DNA of 63,224 nt from Clostridia bacterium. Lineage in GTDB: Bacteria > Bacillota > Clostridia > UMGS1810. Where the stretch lies: NCBI GenBank assembly GCA_017621495.1, contig JAGATB010000019.1, forward strand, positions 1 through 63,224, given 5' to 3'. Below the pieces are notes generated by a model. It ran no database searches. It was not told the DNA's origin and worked only from the letters and a program-made list of their open reading frames with translations. This document shows, one piece after another, positions 25,764-34,980 of the stretch. Each line of letters starts with the position of its first letter. Positions within the stretch are counted from its first letter, which is position 1. Position numbers and translations under genes: made by a program.

Positions 25764-27233
25764 ATGAAAAGACTATTGGCAGTACTCCTCATGCTGACAC
25801 TTGCATTCTCAATGCTTGCAGGCTGCGGCAAAAAGGAAACAGCAGAGTTGGAAGATCCCAACACTGTACCCAAGGACACCTACGAAATTCAGTGGTATCT
25901 CATGGCAGATGCTCAAAATGACGTAGCAAGCGTTGAAGAAGCACTCAACGAGTACTTAAAGGACAAAATCAATGCAACGGTTAAGATTAACTGCCTGCCC
26001 AGTGCACAGTATACCAAAAAGCTGGGTACCATGATTAACGCAGGTGAGTACTTTGACCTCTGCTTTGCAGCAAGATGGGCATTGGACTACGTAGGCAATT
26101 CCAGAAGCGGCGCCTTTTATGATTTGACCGACCACTTGGACACCTACTTAAAGGACATCAACGAAATCATAGGCGAGGAGACCATGAAATGCTCTTATGT
26201 AGACGGCAGACTCTACGGCTTGCCGGTTTACAAGGAGATGGCTACTCAGCAGGGCTGGATTTATCGTAAGGACATCGCTGAGAAGTATGATATCGATATG
26301 AGCAAGTACAAGAGCTTCAAGGAGCTCGAGCCCGTGCTCAAGATGATTAAGGAAAAAGAGCCGGATATGAAGTACCCCATTGATTGGGCATACGGTGCAG
26401 GGGAGCCTGCTTCCCTTGTGATGACGGCAAACAACATCTTCGTAGACGGCAGCTACGACAACCAGCCCGTAAACAGATATGCCACCAAGGAGTACAAGGA
26501 GGCATGCGAAATTGCACGTGACTTCTACAACAAGGGCTATGTTCGCCCCGACGTGCTAACAGCCACAGACCAGGTTGCAAGAATGAGCGAGGGCAAGACC
26601 TTTGTAATGCTTCAGCCATTAAAGCCCGGTAAGGCATTGGAGCTCTTTAAGAACAGCAAGTATGAATTCGAGCAGGTTGGCATAACCGAGCCCGGTATAG
26701 ACCACCTTGCAGGTACAGGCTCAATGCAGGTTGTTTCAGCTACAAGCAAGAACCCTGCAAGAGTAATGAGGTTCCTGAATCTCTTAAACACAGACCCCTA
26801 TGTTAAGAACCTGGTGGTTCATGGCGTGGAGGGCAAGCACTATAAGAAGATAGACGACAAGACAGTGGAACCCATCAAGGGCAGTGGCTACAGCCTCTAC
26901 ACCAACAGCTGGGCAATCGGTAACGTGTTCTTAGATTACCTCCTCCCCGAGGATGACCCCACAAAGCACGAACAGCTTCAGAAGTTTAATGAGGAAGCTA
27001 AGAAACCTCTGGTTGCTACCTTCCTTCTCAAAGAGGTTACAGACCCGGACAAGAAGCAGAGAAATATAGAAATTAATAATACCGTAGAAAACTATGCTAA
27101 GCAGCTCAATTTGGGAGCGGTAGATGTTGAGCCCAACCTCAAGGAATTTTTGGAGGTGCTGGACAAAGCCGGTATCGACAGCCAGCTTAAGGATATCAAA
27201 GCTGAGTGGAAGGAATTCCAAAAAAATAACTAA
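25764..27233 (+). CDS. Extracellular solute-binding lipoprotein, LipO-like (SBP 2)
   Basis: 489 residues. Signal MKRLLAVLLMLTLAFSML with lipobox LAGC. The mature part (AAGEYFDLCF-like stretch NAGEYFDLCFAARWALDYV, YGLPVYKEMATQQGWIYRKD) matches the long solute-binding proteins with a C-terminal DUF3502-type region that accompany LplB/YtcP permeases. The ATG at 25764 follows AAAGGAG; the TTG at 25755 is too close to the RBS. A second receptor for the same permeases, possibly with different chain-length preference (inference). Confidence 0.92.
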   Translation: MKRLLAVLLMLTLAFSMLAGCGKKETAELEDPNTVPKDTYEIQWYLMADAQNDVASVEEALNEYLKDKINATVKINCLPSAQYTKKLGTMINAGEYFDLCFAARWALDYVGNSRSGAFYDLTDHLDTYLKDINEIIGEETMKCSYVDGRLYGLPVYKEMATQQGWIYRKDIAEKYDIDMSKYKSFKELEPVLKMIKEKEPDMKYPIDWAYGAGEPASLVMTANNIFVDGSYDNQPVNRYATKEYKEACEIARDFYNKGYVRPDVLTATDQVARMSEGKTFVMLQPLKPGKALELFKNSKYEFEQVGITEPGIDHLAGTGSMQVVSATSKNPARVMRFLNLLNTDPYVKNLVVHGVEGKHYKKIDDKTVEPIKGSGYSLYTNSWAIGNVFLDYLLPEDDPTKHEQLQKFNEEAKKPLVATFLLKEVTDPDKKQRNIEINNTVENYAKQLNLGAVDVEPNLKEFLEVLDKAGIDSQLKDIKAEWKEFQKNN

Positions 27234-27255
27234 TTTATAATGAGAGGTTGCAGTA

Positions 27256-28344
27256 ATGAAAATGACTTTTAAAAAGCTTACCGCATGTATAATTTCCTCA
27301 ATATTATTACTCCCCTGTGTGCTTGCTTCGGCAGACACCGCAGACAGAACCATCACCTGGACCGGGGAAAACGGGGTCATAGCTTTATCCGATACTCCTG
27401 AGGAGGGGCTCGGAGCAATTCGCCCTATGAGCCACAACAGCGTGGAGGTGGTCTTTTCCCAAGAGACGGTAAAGCATGCCACCCTTCTGGTGGTACCCGT
27501 AGAGGACGGAAAGCCCCAGACTCCCACACCCCTTAACTCGGCACTGGTTCTGCAGAAGGAGGTAGTAAACGGCACAGCTTCATTCGGCTTTCAACTGAAG
27601 CCCTCCGTCGACAATGGGATTTATGCCCTGCAGGTTGGCGGAACGGGCGCAGGTTACGTAACCAAGTATTTTGCAGTCAGCGACTATATGGCACCGGGAG
27701 TGGTAAACGGCAAAATTTTTCAGTATGATGATTACAAAAACAGCATCGTACTGCCCCTCGATGTAACCGATGAAGACGATTTTGCAAAATGGGCGAGAGG
27801 TACCCACAAGATGTCTGTTACCCTAAGTAGCGGCGATACCTCTGTTGATGTGGCAAGCGAGGATATAACCGTGGATACCGCTGCAAAAACAATTGCAATC
27901 GACACAAGCAGCGGTGCGTATAACGCTGTGTTCCCTGCAGAGGGTTCAATGCCTGTGGGAAATGTGCAGCAGACCACAGTTTCCATAACACATCCGGAAT
28001 TCTGGGCAAACGGCGTATTCGCAGGCTCGGTGGAAGGAACCTTCGGCTTGGTGATACCGGAGTTTTCTGCGGAAGGCTTTGCAAAGGGAGTGGACTTTGA
28101 TATAGAGGTGTATTCCCAAGGCTACCAAAGCCAAGTGTACCCCATAGTTGCCTTGTATGACAACGGCAATCTGGTGGCGTGCAAGCGGTGCGAGTCCTTC
28201 GACATTGAGGCGGAGACCACAAAGACAATTACATTAAATGTTAAAAACGAGGAGCTTGCTCCCAGCGGAAGCTTTGCAATCAAAGTGATGCTGTGGCAGG
28301 GAGATGAGATATCACCTCTCACACCGGCGGTAACCTTCCCGTAA
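27256..28344 (+). CDS. Secreted protein of unknown function
   Basis: 362 residues. An N-terminal signal peptide (MKMTFKKLTACIISSILLLP... ending at about ASA) leads into Thr/Val/Ala-rich sequence with beta-sandwich character, for example SVEVVFSQETVKHATLLVVP and TTKTITLNVKNEELAPSG. No catalytic motif or anchor is visible. It follows SBP 2 by 22 bp with GAGAGG before the ATG, so it belongs to the same transcript and may be a cell-surface or periplasm-like accessory to sugar capture. I do not recognise the family. Confidence 0.7.
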   Translation: MKMTFKKLTACIISSILLLPCVLASADTADRTITWTGENGVIALSDTPEEGLGAIRPMSHNSVEVVFSQETVKHATLLVVPVEDGKPQTPTPLNSALVLQKEVVNGTASFGFQLKPSVDNGIYALQVGGTGAGYVTKYFAVSDYMAPGVVNGKIFQYDDYKNSIVLPLDVTDEDDFAKWARGTHKMSVTLSSGDTSVDVASEDITVDTAAKTIAIDTSSGAYNAVFPAEGSMPVGNVQQTTVSITHPEFWANGVFAGSVEGTFGLVIPEFSAEGFAKGVDFDIEVYSQGYQSQVYPIVALYDNGNLVACKRCESFDIEAETTKTITLNVKNEELAPSGSFAIKVMLWQGDEISPLTPAVTFP

Positions 28345-28395
28345 TTACGATTGCTTCGCAATCTACATCTCACCACCAATTGTATGTCAAAATCA

Positions 28396-28541
28396 CGTAG
28401 GGTTCGGCGGTTCCCGACGAACCGTATACGGCACATCGTAAACGATGTGCCCAACAAATTAACATCAATTGTGTGTAAGAATCACGTAGGGGACATTTAC
28501 GAATGTCCCGAAACGCGGGCGGTTCGTGAACCGCCCATACG
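28396..28541. repeat. Cluster of REP units in a tandemly duplicated block
   Basis: Units: CGTAGGGTTCGGCGGTTCCC with GACGAACCG at 28396, GGCACATCGTAAACGATGTG at 28430, CGTAGGGGACATTTACGAAT at 28486 and an inverted GGGCGGTTCGTGAACCGCCC at 28517. The lead sequences ATCACGTAGG and the preceding CAATTGTRTGT repeat about 91 bp apart, so a block was duplicated. Confidence 0.8.
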
Positions 28542-28574
28542 AACACTACAAACAACGAAAAAGGAGCTAAGAAT

Positions 28575-31500
28575 ATGAACATTAAAAAAACACTTAGCCT
28601 TGTATTGATATTCAGTATCCTGATGACCTCCTTTGTGTCGGCGGCTTTTGCTGAAGAAGCTGTGGATATTCCGGCGGAGGACGCTGCTTACTATCCTGCG
28701 GTTACAGTTCTATCCGCATTGGGGATTATGGAAGGCAAGTCCGACACCGAGTTCGGTGCAGAGGATTTGCTCACCCGTGCAGAGATGAGCGCCGTGGTAA
28801 CACGCTTCCTGGGACTGGAAGCCGGTATTACTCCAAATGAGCAGCTTGTGTTCGATGACGTAGACGCCTCCCATTGGGGCAAATACTACATAGATACAGC
28901 GGCGGCACTGGGTATAGTAAACGGCAGCGGAGACGGAATCTTTGACCCGGACGGCAATGTTACCGCAGAGCAGGCAGTCAAAATCCTGGTATGTGCTCTG
29001 GGCTACGAGCCCAAGGCAGTGCAGAGCGGCGGCTACCCCGGTGGATTCGTAACCACGGCAACCCAACTTGGTATGCTGAAGGGTATTGACTTTTCCGATG
29101 GTATGGATAAGCCAATTCCACGTTACAAGATAGCAATGCTGGTATACAACGCACTGGAAGCAGACCTCATGGAAATAAAGTCCTACGGTGACAATCAGTA
29201 TTCGGCAGTTTCCAAGGACACCAATGCCCTTGGAGCCTATCACGATACCGAAAAGAGAACCGGTACCCTTACCGCCACCTATGAATCAGCCATGGTGGGC
29301 AAGGACTTGGAGCCCGGCGAGGTAATAATTGACGGTGAAAAATATACAACCGAGCTAAATCTCGGCAAGTATGTAGGCTACGAGGTGGACTTCTACTGCC
29401 GTGAGGTAAAGGGCAGAAATAAATATGAGATTATTGCTCTTTTTCCGGTGGAGGATGAAGCCGCATTAACCATAGATTTTGAGGATGTGGAGACTGTGAC
29501 CGTGTCCGAAAATCTCGGTGTAACGGTTAATTACTTCAAGGAAAACGGCAAATCAGCCAAATTCAATGCATCAAAGCCCGTGATTATGTACAACGGCAAG
29601 GCAGTGGAGCTTGCAGACCCTGCCGAGGCACAGGAATTTTTGGATACACATATGGTTCAGGGCAAGCTCACATATCTGGACAGCTCGGAAACAGGCTCCG
29701 GAGAAATAATCTTCCTGGACAACTATGATGCATATGTGGTATCAAGAGTAGATGCAGAGGGCATGAAGATTTTCTGCAATGTCTACGAGGTAGGTAGAAT
29801 AAATACTCTGACACTGGATTTATCCACCGAGGACAACTCCGACCGCAAGGCGTTTATCTACGGCGAAAACGGCGAGGAAATAACCCTTGCAGATTTGGCT
29901 GCAAATGATGTAATCATGGTCTATGCCTCATTGGACAAGGAGCTGTACAAGGTATACCAAAGCAAAAATCAGGTAACAGGTGTCATAGACGGAATTTCCC
30001 TTAAAAAATCCGACTCCGATTCCGAGTCGGAGGAGGGCGGCGAGGATGAGGAGCAGCCCTACTGGGAGACCATATCCACGGTTACCTTTGATGATTTTAT
30101 CATGGATGCCAATGTGAAGAACGGCAATGACAAGAGGACTGTATGGAGCGGCAAAAAGACAGTAACGGACACAACTCCCGGCGGTAAAACAAGAGACAGA
30201 ATTATCTACCTTCAAGAGGGTACGTATTACTACTATGAACAGGGTAGAAATCCCGAGGTATATGTAACTCATTCACCTTGGGCGTGGGGTAAATGGACAG
30301 GTATAACATATCCTCCTGTTGTGGCAAATGAAGAAGACACCCCGGAGGTTAAGGGAGAAAAGGTGTTTGAGCTGGACAGACAATATCACTTTACCGGCGG
30401 CAACAAGATGGCGAGCCCGGACAGTACGGTTACTCTTTACAACATTTTCAATGAGAGCGATGTAGCTTTGGGCGACAAAGTGCGTATAACAGCTTGGGTT
30501 TATGCACCATCTGACAAACTACTCGAGACAGTGGGCTCTCCTCCTCGTCAGAATGACGATTATACAGTCAGCATTTGGTTGTCGGAAAACGAATACACCG
30601 ACAGAGGACTGGTAAACTACGTAAACGAAAACGGCGGCAGAGTGCACAATCAGTTTGAGCAGGCAACCGATGACGAGGTAACCACCATGATTGTGCCGGC
30701 GGATCAGTGGAACAAGGTTGTCATGGAGTACGATATCAACGCCTCCAACAAGAATGTGTCCAGTATCAAGATAAACAACGACAACAAGACCCACACCGTG
30801 GGAACTTATCCCTATAAATTTTATGTTTCCGGCATCAAGGTGGAGAAATACATTGATCCCAATGCCGACGCCGGCAGACCTGTGCTCACGGCAGACCCCA
30901 CTGAATACGAAATTCAGATTGGCGGCAATGAGTACACGGCGGCAAGCGGCTTTGCCACCTCCCTCCTGGAGCTTGGCAACAGCGTAACGCTTCTTTTGGA
31001 CAGCAACAACAAAATCGTGGGCTATATCCGCGGACTTGACAAAAGCGGCTATGGACTGCTCATGGATGTGGGATTAAAGGATGAGACCTTTGGCGGCGGC
31101 AGACTTATGCTTAAGATTCTGGATGCCGACAACAAGATTAATATATACGAAACCTTAGCTGAGGTCAAGGCATTTAACGGCACAGATGTGGTAAAGATGC
31201 CTGCGGCGGATTTGGTGACAAATGAGCCGGCAGACCCATTGACGGACTGGCACCTGTGGTCCACGGACAATGCGGAAAACTTCGAGGCAGTTCCAAGGAC
31301 CTGGACACCCGAGAGTGCCAAATCCAAGGCAGCCTCCCGCAAGCTTGTGTACTACGAGACCAACTCCAAGGGCGAGGTTCGCACAATCCTTGTACCCTCC
31401 ATGCCGGAGGATCACCCCGAAGCAAGGATTATCATGGTCAAGGATTTCGAGTATGTACCCACCAATTCGGGTACAAGCACACTGTTCCACAGCTATTGGC

Positions 31501-32504
31501 CCGGATTTCTGACTCATCAGTATACAGCGGGCAGAGCTGAGCCTGTGTATATCATGACAAATGATGCCATGAAGTACTGGGTATGGGCAGATGACTACGG
31601 CGAGGAGGACTACCACTACCACAACGGCGGCCTCTGGGAGGATAATATAATAAACGGTATGAAATGGGAGCAGGCACAGCTTTACCGCCTGCCCGGCAGC
31701 AAGAAGATAGACTTCATAGTGATGAACCCTGTCCGTGTGGACGCTTATCCGGAGCACGCCAACGTAATGATAGTAGACCGTATCTCGGAGACCGAAGAGG
31801 GATATATTTTCCACGGTCACGCAACCAGAAACAGAGGTGCCTCAAACCACGATTATACCATGAAAATAAGCGAAAACTTAAGGCTTCTGGAGAACCTGTG
31901 GATGACAGCACCGGATTCCGGCGGCGTACAGCTTACATGGGATAACATATCGGATTATACCGGTACAACTCCCTACAGCGTTTCCTACGAAGCACTGGGC
32001 AGAAAGACTCCCTATGTAACCCCCGAATCGGTTAAACCCGGCGATGTGGTCCGTGTCATAGCCCTTAATAACGAAATCATATATCTTGAGATGATAAGAA
32101 GAGCCTCCACCGGTCTGGTAGCACCTTACTCGGTGGTAAACAAAGGCAATCCTGAGGGTGTGTTCAGCAAGGACAACGGATATACCAACGGTGAAATTGT
32201 CGAAATCAACAAGGCACTGGGTACCGTTAAGATAAGAGGCTATTACTGGGGCTGCAGTAATGAGAATGTTTCCGTACTGGATTATTCTCGGGCAGACAAC
32301 AGTAACAAGAACAACCGCATTACAGAGCTTACGGTAGACTTCGCTCCCTATGCAAATGTAAGAATCTGGGACGAAGCTGAGCCTCAGCAGAAGTATAAGC
32401 AGGCTTCCTTCTTTGACTTTGAAATCGGTGACCAAATCCTGATAGTAGGAGCCATGGAACAGCTTCAGAACTCCGTAATACTCTTTAAAAATGACGGTGA
32501 ATAA
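28575..32504 (+). CDS. SLH-domain cell-surface protein with an inserted binding-type domain (SLH paralog 1)
   Basis: 1309 residues. The signal peptide ends at about AFA (27). Three S-layer homology repeats cover about 38-205 (VLSALGIMEGKSDTEFG, AAALGIVNGSGDGIFDPDG, LGMLKGIDFSDGMDKPIPR), which would bind pyruvylated cell-wall polymer. The rest is a large beta-rich region shared over its length with the protein at 36357. Only this copy has an extra segment of about 270 residues (about 490-765) starting YWETISTVTFDD after a Ser/Asp/Glu-rich linker; it resembles the small secreted protein at 34981. The function of the core is unknown. The ATG and leader (AACGAAAAAGGAGCTAAGAA) are conserved with the paralog. 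Confidence 0.88.
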   Translation: MNIKKTLSLVLIFSILMTSFVSAAFAEEAVDIPAEDAAYYPAVTVLSALGIMEGKSDTEFGAEDLLTRAEMSAVVTRFLGLEAGITPNEQLVFDDVDASHWGKYYIDTAAALGIVNGSGDGIFDPDGNVTAEQAVKILVCALGYEPKAVQSGGYPGGFVTTATQLGMLKGIDFSDGMDKPIPRYKIAMLVYNALEADLMEIKSYGDNQYSAVSKDTNALGAYHDTEKRTGTLTATYESAMVGKDLEPGEVIIDGEKYTTELNLGKYVGYEVDFYCREVKGRNKYEIIALFPVEDEAALTIDFEDVETVTVSENLGVTVNYFKENGKSAKFNASKPVIMYNGKAVELADPAEAQEFLDTHMVQGKLTYLDSSETGSGEIIFLDNYDAYVVSRVDAEGMKIFCNVYEVGRINTLTLDLSTEDNSDRKAFIYGENGEEITLADLAANDVIMVYASLDKELYKVYQSKNQVTGVIDGISLKKSDSDSESEEGGEDEEQPYWETISTVTFDDFIMDANVKNGNDKRTVWSGKKTVTDTTPGGKTRDRIIYLQEGTYYYYEQGRNPEVYVTHSPWAWGKWTGITYPPVVANEEDTPEVKGEKVFELDRQYHFTGGNKMASPDSTVTLYNIFNESDVALGDKVRITAWVYAPSDKLLETVGSPPRQNDDYTVSIWLSENEYTDRGLVNYVNENGGRVHNQFEQATDDEVTTMIVPADQWNKVVMEYDINASNKNVSSIKINNDNKTHTVGTYPYKFYVSGIKVEKYIDPNADAGRPVLTADPTEYEIQIGGNEYTAASGFATSLLELGNSVTLLLDSNNKIVGYIRGLDKSGYGLLMDVGLKDETFGGGRLMLKILDADNKINIYETLAEVKAFNGTDVVKMPAADLVTNEPADPLTDWHLWSTDNAENFEAVPRTWTPESAKSKAASRKLVYYETNSKGEVRTILVPSMPEDHPEARIIMVKDFEYVPTNSGTSTLFHSYWPGFLTHQYTAGRAEPVYIMTNDAMKYWVWADDYGEEDYHYHNGGLWEDNIINGMKWEQAQLYRLPGSKKIDFIVMNPVRVDAYPEHANVMIVDRISETEEGYIFHGHATRNRGASNHDYTMKISENLRLLENLWMTAPDSGGVQLTWDNISDYTGTTPYSVSYEALGRKTPYVTPESVKPGDVVRVIALNNEIIYLEMIRRASTGLVAPYSVVNKGNPEGVFSKDNGYTNGEIVEINKALGTVKIRGYYWGCSNENVSVLDYSRADNSNKNNRITELTVDFAPYANVRIWDEAEPQQKYKQASFFDFEIGDQILIVGAMEQLQNSVILFKNDGE

Positions 32505-32533
32505 TCTAAATAAACAGAAAGGAGTGATGTGTA

Positions 32534-34948
32534 TTGAAACGCTTAACAGTATTTTTACTGGTTTTGGTGCTTGCACTGGGCTGTATGTCCTACGGGGCAT
32601 CAGCAGAGGAAGCCGATCTTGATACCATGCTCAAAATCAACAGTGAGTATCAGCAGTACGATTTGATTTTGGTAACTCTTGCTCGCGCCAATTATCAGCT
32701 GCTGGCACCGGCGAGACCCTTTGCAGAGGCACTTGGCGCTGAGCTGGAATGGGACGGCGAAAATCAGCAGATAACCCTTACCAAGGATGACAAAACTGCA
32801 GTTATCACCTTGGATGCGCCAAGCGCCATGGTAAATGGTGAGGAGGTTATTCTCGAGACTCCGGCACAGCTTGTGGGGGCAACCTCCTATCTGCCCGTTG
32901 AGTTTGTGGGCAAGTCACTTGGTTACCGTGTCCTGCGTGAGCAGTACGGACGCTATGTACGACTTGTGAGCAGTACAAATACCACAAGCCCCTACTACAA
33001 CGGCGATATAAAGCCCGGCATGGCAGAGCTCATATCCGACTATCACAGACCGGTGCCCACCGAGTTTGAACGGTCAAACGAGCTTGACGATTTGATGTTC
33101 TACACAGACTATGAATATATCCCCGAGGAGGAGCTTCTCAAGGAGAAAACCTTTGATATGAGCAAGCTGCCCTCCGGAGAGGTCATCTACACAAATGATG
33201 ACTTCGTGGACAGCTCCGGCTCCGGCGAGACGGTCAACGGCTGGTGGAAGCCCGTTGAAATAGACGACGAGGGTGTGGACTTTGACAGAGCGGTGCAGAT
33301 ATGCTGTACCTACCCACCCAGTAATACCACATTCTTCATAGTAAAGCCCACCAAGCGTATAGAGAGCTATGTAGACCCCAAGGACAAATACCTGGTTAAG
33401 TTCAGCGTAAGGCTGGTAGGCGGCGGCCATGTGGACACAGGTGCCGGTAAGGTATATGTTCACGTTGAGGAATCGGACAAGAGCACATGGATTAAATCCG
33501 TTGAAGAGACGGTGGAATTCGGCAGCGACTGGACTACAGTTTATGCAATCGCTACCGGAGTGGACAATGCCAACCATATAGGCGTAACCACAGGCTTCTG
33601 GCGACAAACCATAGAGATAGGCGGCTTTGAAGTACAGAAGCTTGACCGCAACACGGATATAACCTGGTACGAGGAATACAAAAAGCCCGTAGACCTCATA
33701 TCTCCCGAGCTTTCCAAGGATGCTCCATGGAGACAAGAGGCACTGGACAGAATAGAAGAAGTCCGCAAGGGCGACTTCAAGGTAGTAGTGCAGGACAAGG
33801 AGGGTAACCCCGTGGAGGGTGCCGAGGTTGAGTTCGATATGTTTGAGCATGAGTTCCGCTTCGGTGCAGTGTTGGATGCCTCCTTCTGGAATCAGTATGC
33901 AGGCGGCGCATTGACGAATTACATCAACACTCTGGGAGTAAACTTTAATTCGGTGGGCGCCGGCAATGGAACAAAACTGGAAGATACGGACTCCAATTTG
34001 CGAATAGCGAAACGTAAGTTCGACGACGCCAAAAACCTTGGAATAAAACATTTCCGCGGTCATGTTCTGTGGATGCCCAGCCTCGCCTCCGGCGATGTGG
34101 GGCCCTACCGCTTTTACGGACATAAGCAGCCGGAGAGCATGGACTGGGCGACCTTTGAAAACTATGTGAAGAACCATTTCAATCATGTAATGACAGCGTT
34201 TCCCGAGATAACCGAGCTGGAGGTTGCCAACGAGATGGTTAACCGCGTTACCTGGGACAGCAGATTCGGTCCCGACTATCTGCATGAGCTTTTCTACTGG
34301 GCAGATGAAATCCGCAAGAAGAACGGCTACGATGATATGAAGCTTGGCTACTGCGACAACCAGATAGGTAACGCAAAGTACTGGGAAAAGCTGGACTCCT
34401 TCCAGGCAAAGGACTTGCCCTACGAAGTATTGGTACATCAGGGACACAGCTATGACTTCGCCAATGACCCCTACGCCAATGTGCGTAGAGTCAGCACCTA
34501 CCTGCAGTCTTGGGACAGATTTGTTTACGAATATGAAAAGCAGTTTACCATTTCCGAATTTTCCTGCTCTTCCGATACCCAAGAGTTCCAGGCGGACTTC
34601 ACCAGAGATGTGCTGATCGCTGCATTCAGTCACCCCGGCTGCGAAGCCTTCAATATATTCTGGTACAGTGATGTATGGAGCGGTTCAAAAGCGCCGGCAG
34701 GCTGCGCACCGCTGTACGATAAAAACTTTAAGCCGAAGTTGGGCCTTAATCAGTGGCAGGACCTTATATATAACAAATGGTGGACAAAGGATGCCATCAC
34801 CACAACAGACAGCGAGGGCAAAGGTCAGGTAAGAGGTTTCTACGGAGACTACGACATAACCGTTACAGTGGACGGCAAGCCTGTAAAAACCGAAATGGCA
34901 GCCTTCCATAAGGGTTATGAAAATGAGTTGGTTATTACATTACAGTAA
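32534..34948 (+). CDS. GH10-family endo-beta-1,4-xylanase-like protein (paralog 1)
   Basis: 804 residues from a TTG start with AGGAG 9 nt upstream; in-frame stops exclude longer starts. Order: signal peptide (to about 24), copper amine oxidase N-like stalk domain (about 50-147), a CBM-type beta-sandwich (about 213-370), GH10 barrel (about 410-755) and a short C-terminal beta module. The acid/base Glu567 (VANEM) and nucleophile Glu675 (ISEF) are present, and RGHVLWMP replaces RGHxLxWH. The substrate-binding KW of canonical GH10 is missing (NGTKLED), so specificity may differ from plain xylan. Paired with SLH paralog 1, 29 bp upstream. Confidence 0.9.
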   Translation: MKRLTVFLLVLVLALGCMSYGASAEEADLDTMLKINSEYQQYDLILVTLARANYQLLAPARPFAEALGAELEWDGENQQITLTKDDKTAVITLDAPSAMVNGEEVILETPAQLVGATSYLPVEFVGKSLGYRVLREQYGRYVRLVSSTNTTSPYYNGDIKPGMAELISDYHRPVPTEFERSNELDDLMFYTDYEYIPEEELLKEKTFDMSKLPSGEVIYTNDDFVDSSGSGETVNGWWKPVEIDDEGVDFDRAVQICCTYPPSNTTFFIVKPTKRIESYVDPKDKYLVKFSVRLVGGGHVDTGAGKVYVHVEESDKSTWIKSVEETVEFGSDWTTVYAIATGVDNANHIGVTTGFWRQTIEIGGFEVQKLDRNTDITWYEEYKKPVDLISPELSKDAPWRQEALDRIEEVRKGDFKVVVQDKEGNPVEGAEVEFDMFEHEFRFGAVLDASFWNQYAGGALTNYINTLGVNFNSVGAGNGTKLEDTDSNLRIAKRKFDDAKNLGIKHFRGHVLWMPSLASGDVGPYRFYGHKQPESMDWATFENYVKNHFNHVMTAFPEITELEVANEMVNRVTWDSRFGPDYLHELFYWADEIRKKNGYDDMKLGYCDNQIGNAKYWEKLDSFQAKDLPYEVLVHQGHSYDFANDPYANVRRVSTYLQSWDRFVYEYEKQFTISEFSCSSDTQEFQADFTRDVLIAAFSHPGCEAFNIFWYSDVWSGSKAPAGCAPLYDKNFKPKLGLNQWQDLIYNKWWTKDAITTTDSEGKGQVRGFYGDYDITVTVDGKPVKTEMAAFHKGYENELVITLQ

Positions 34949-34980
34949 AATAAAATAAAATTTCCGGGAGGAATATAAAA

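Noticed and set aside
25301..25921. A 206-codon frame spanning the REP cluster after the second permease
   Set aside because: It reads REP palindromes as protein (repeated HESPA- and REPPAFRDI-like segments) and overlaps the permease and SBP 2 in another frame; a repeat artefact.
33074..34633. A 519-codon open frame antisense to the first GH10 gene
   Set aside because: It mirrors codon bias of the sense gene, has no RBS and no recognisable protein motif; the sense protein has catalytic residues in order.
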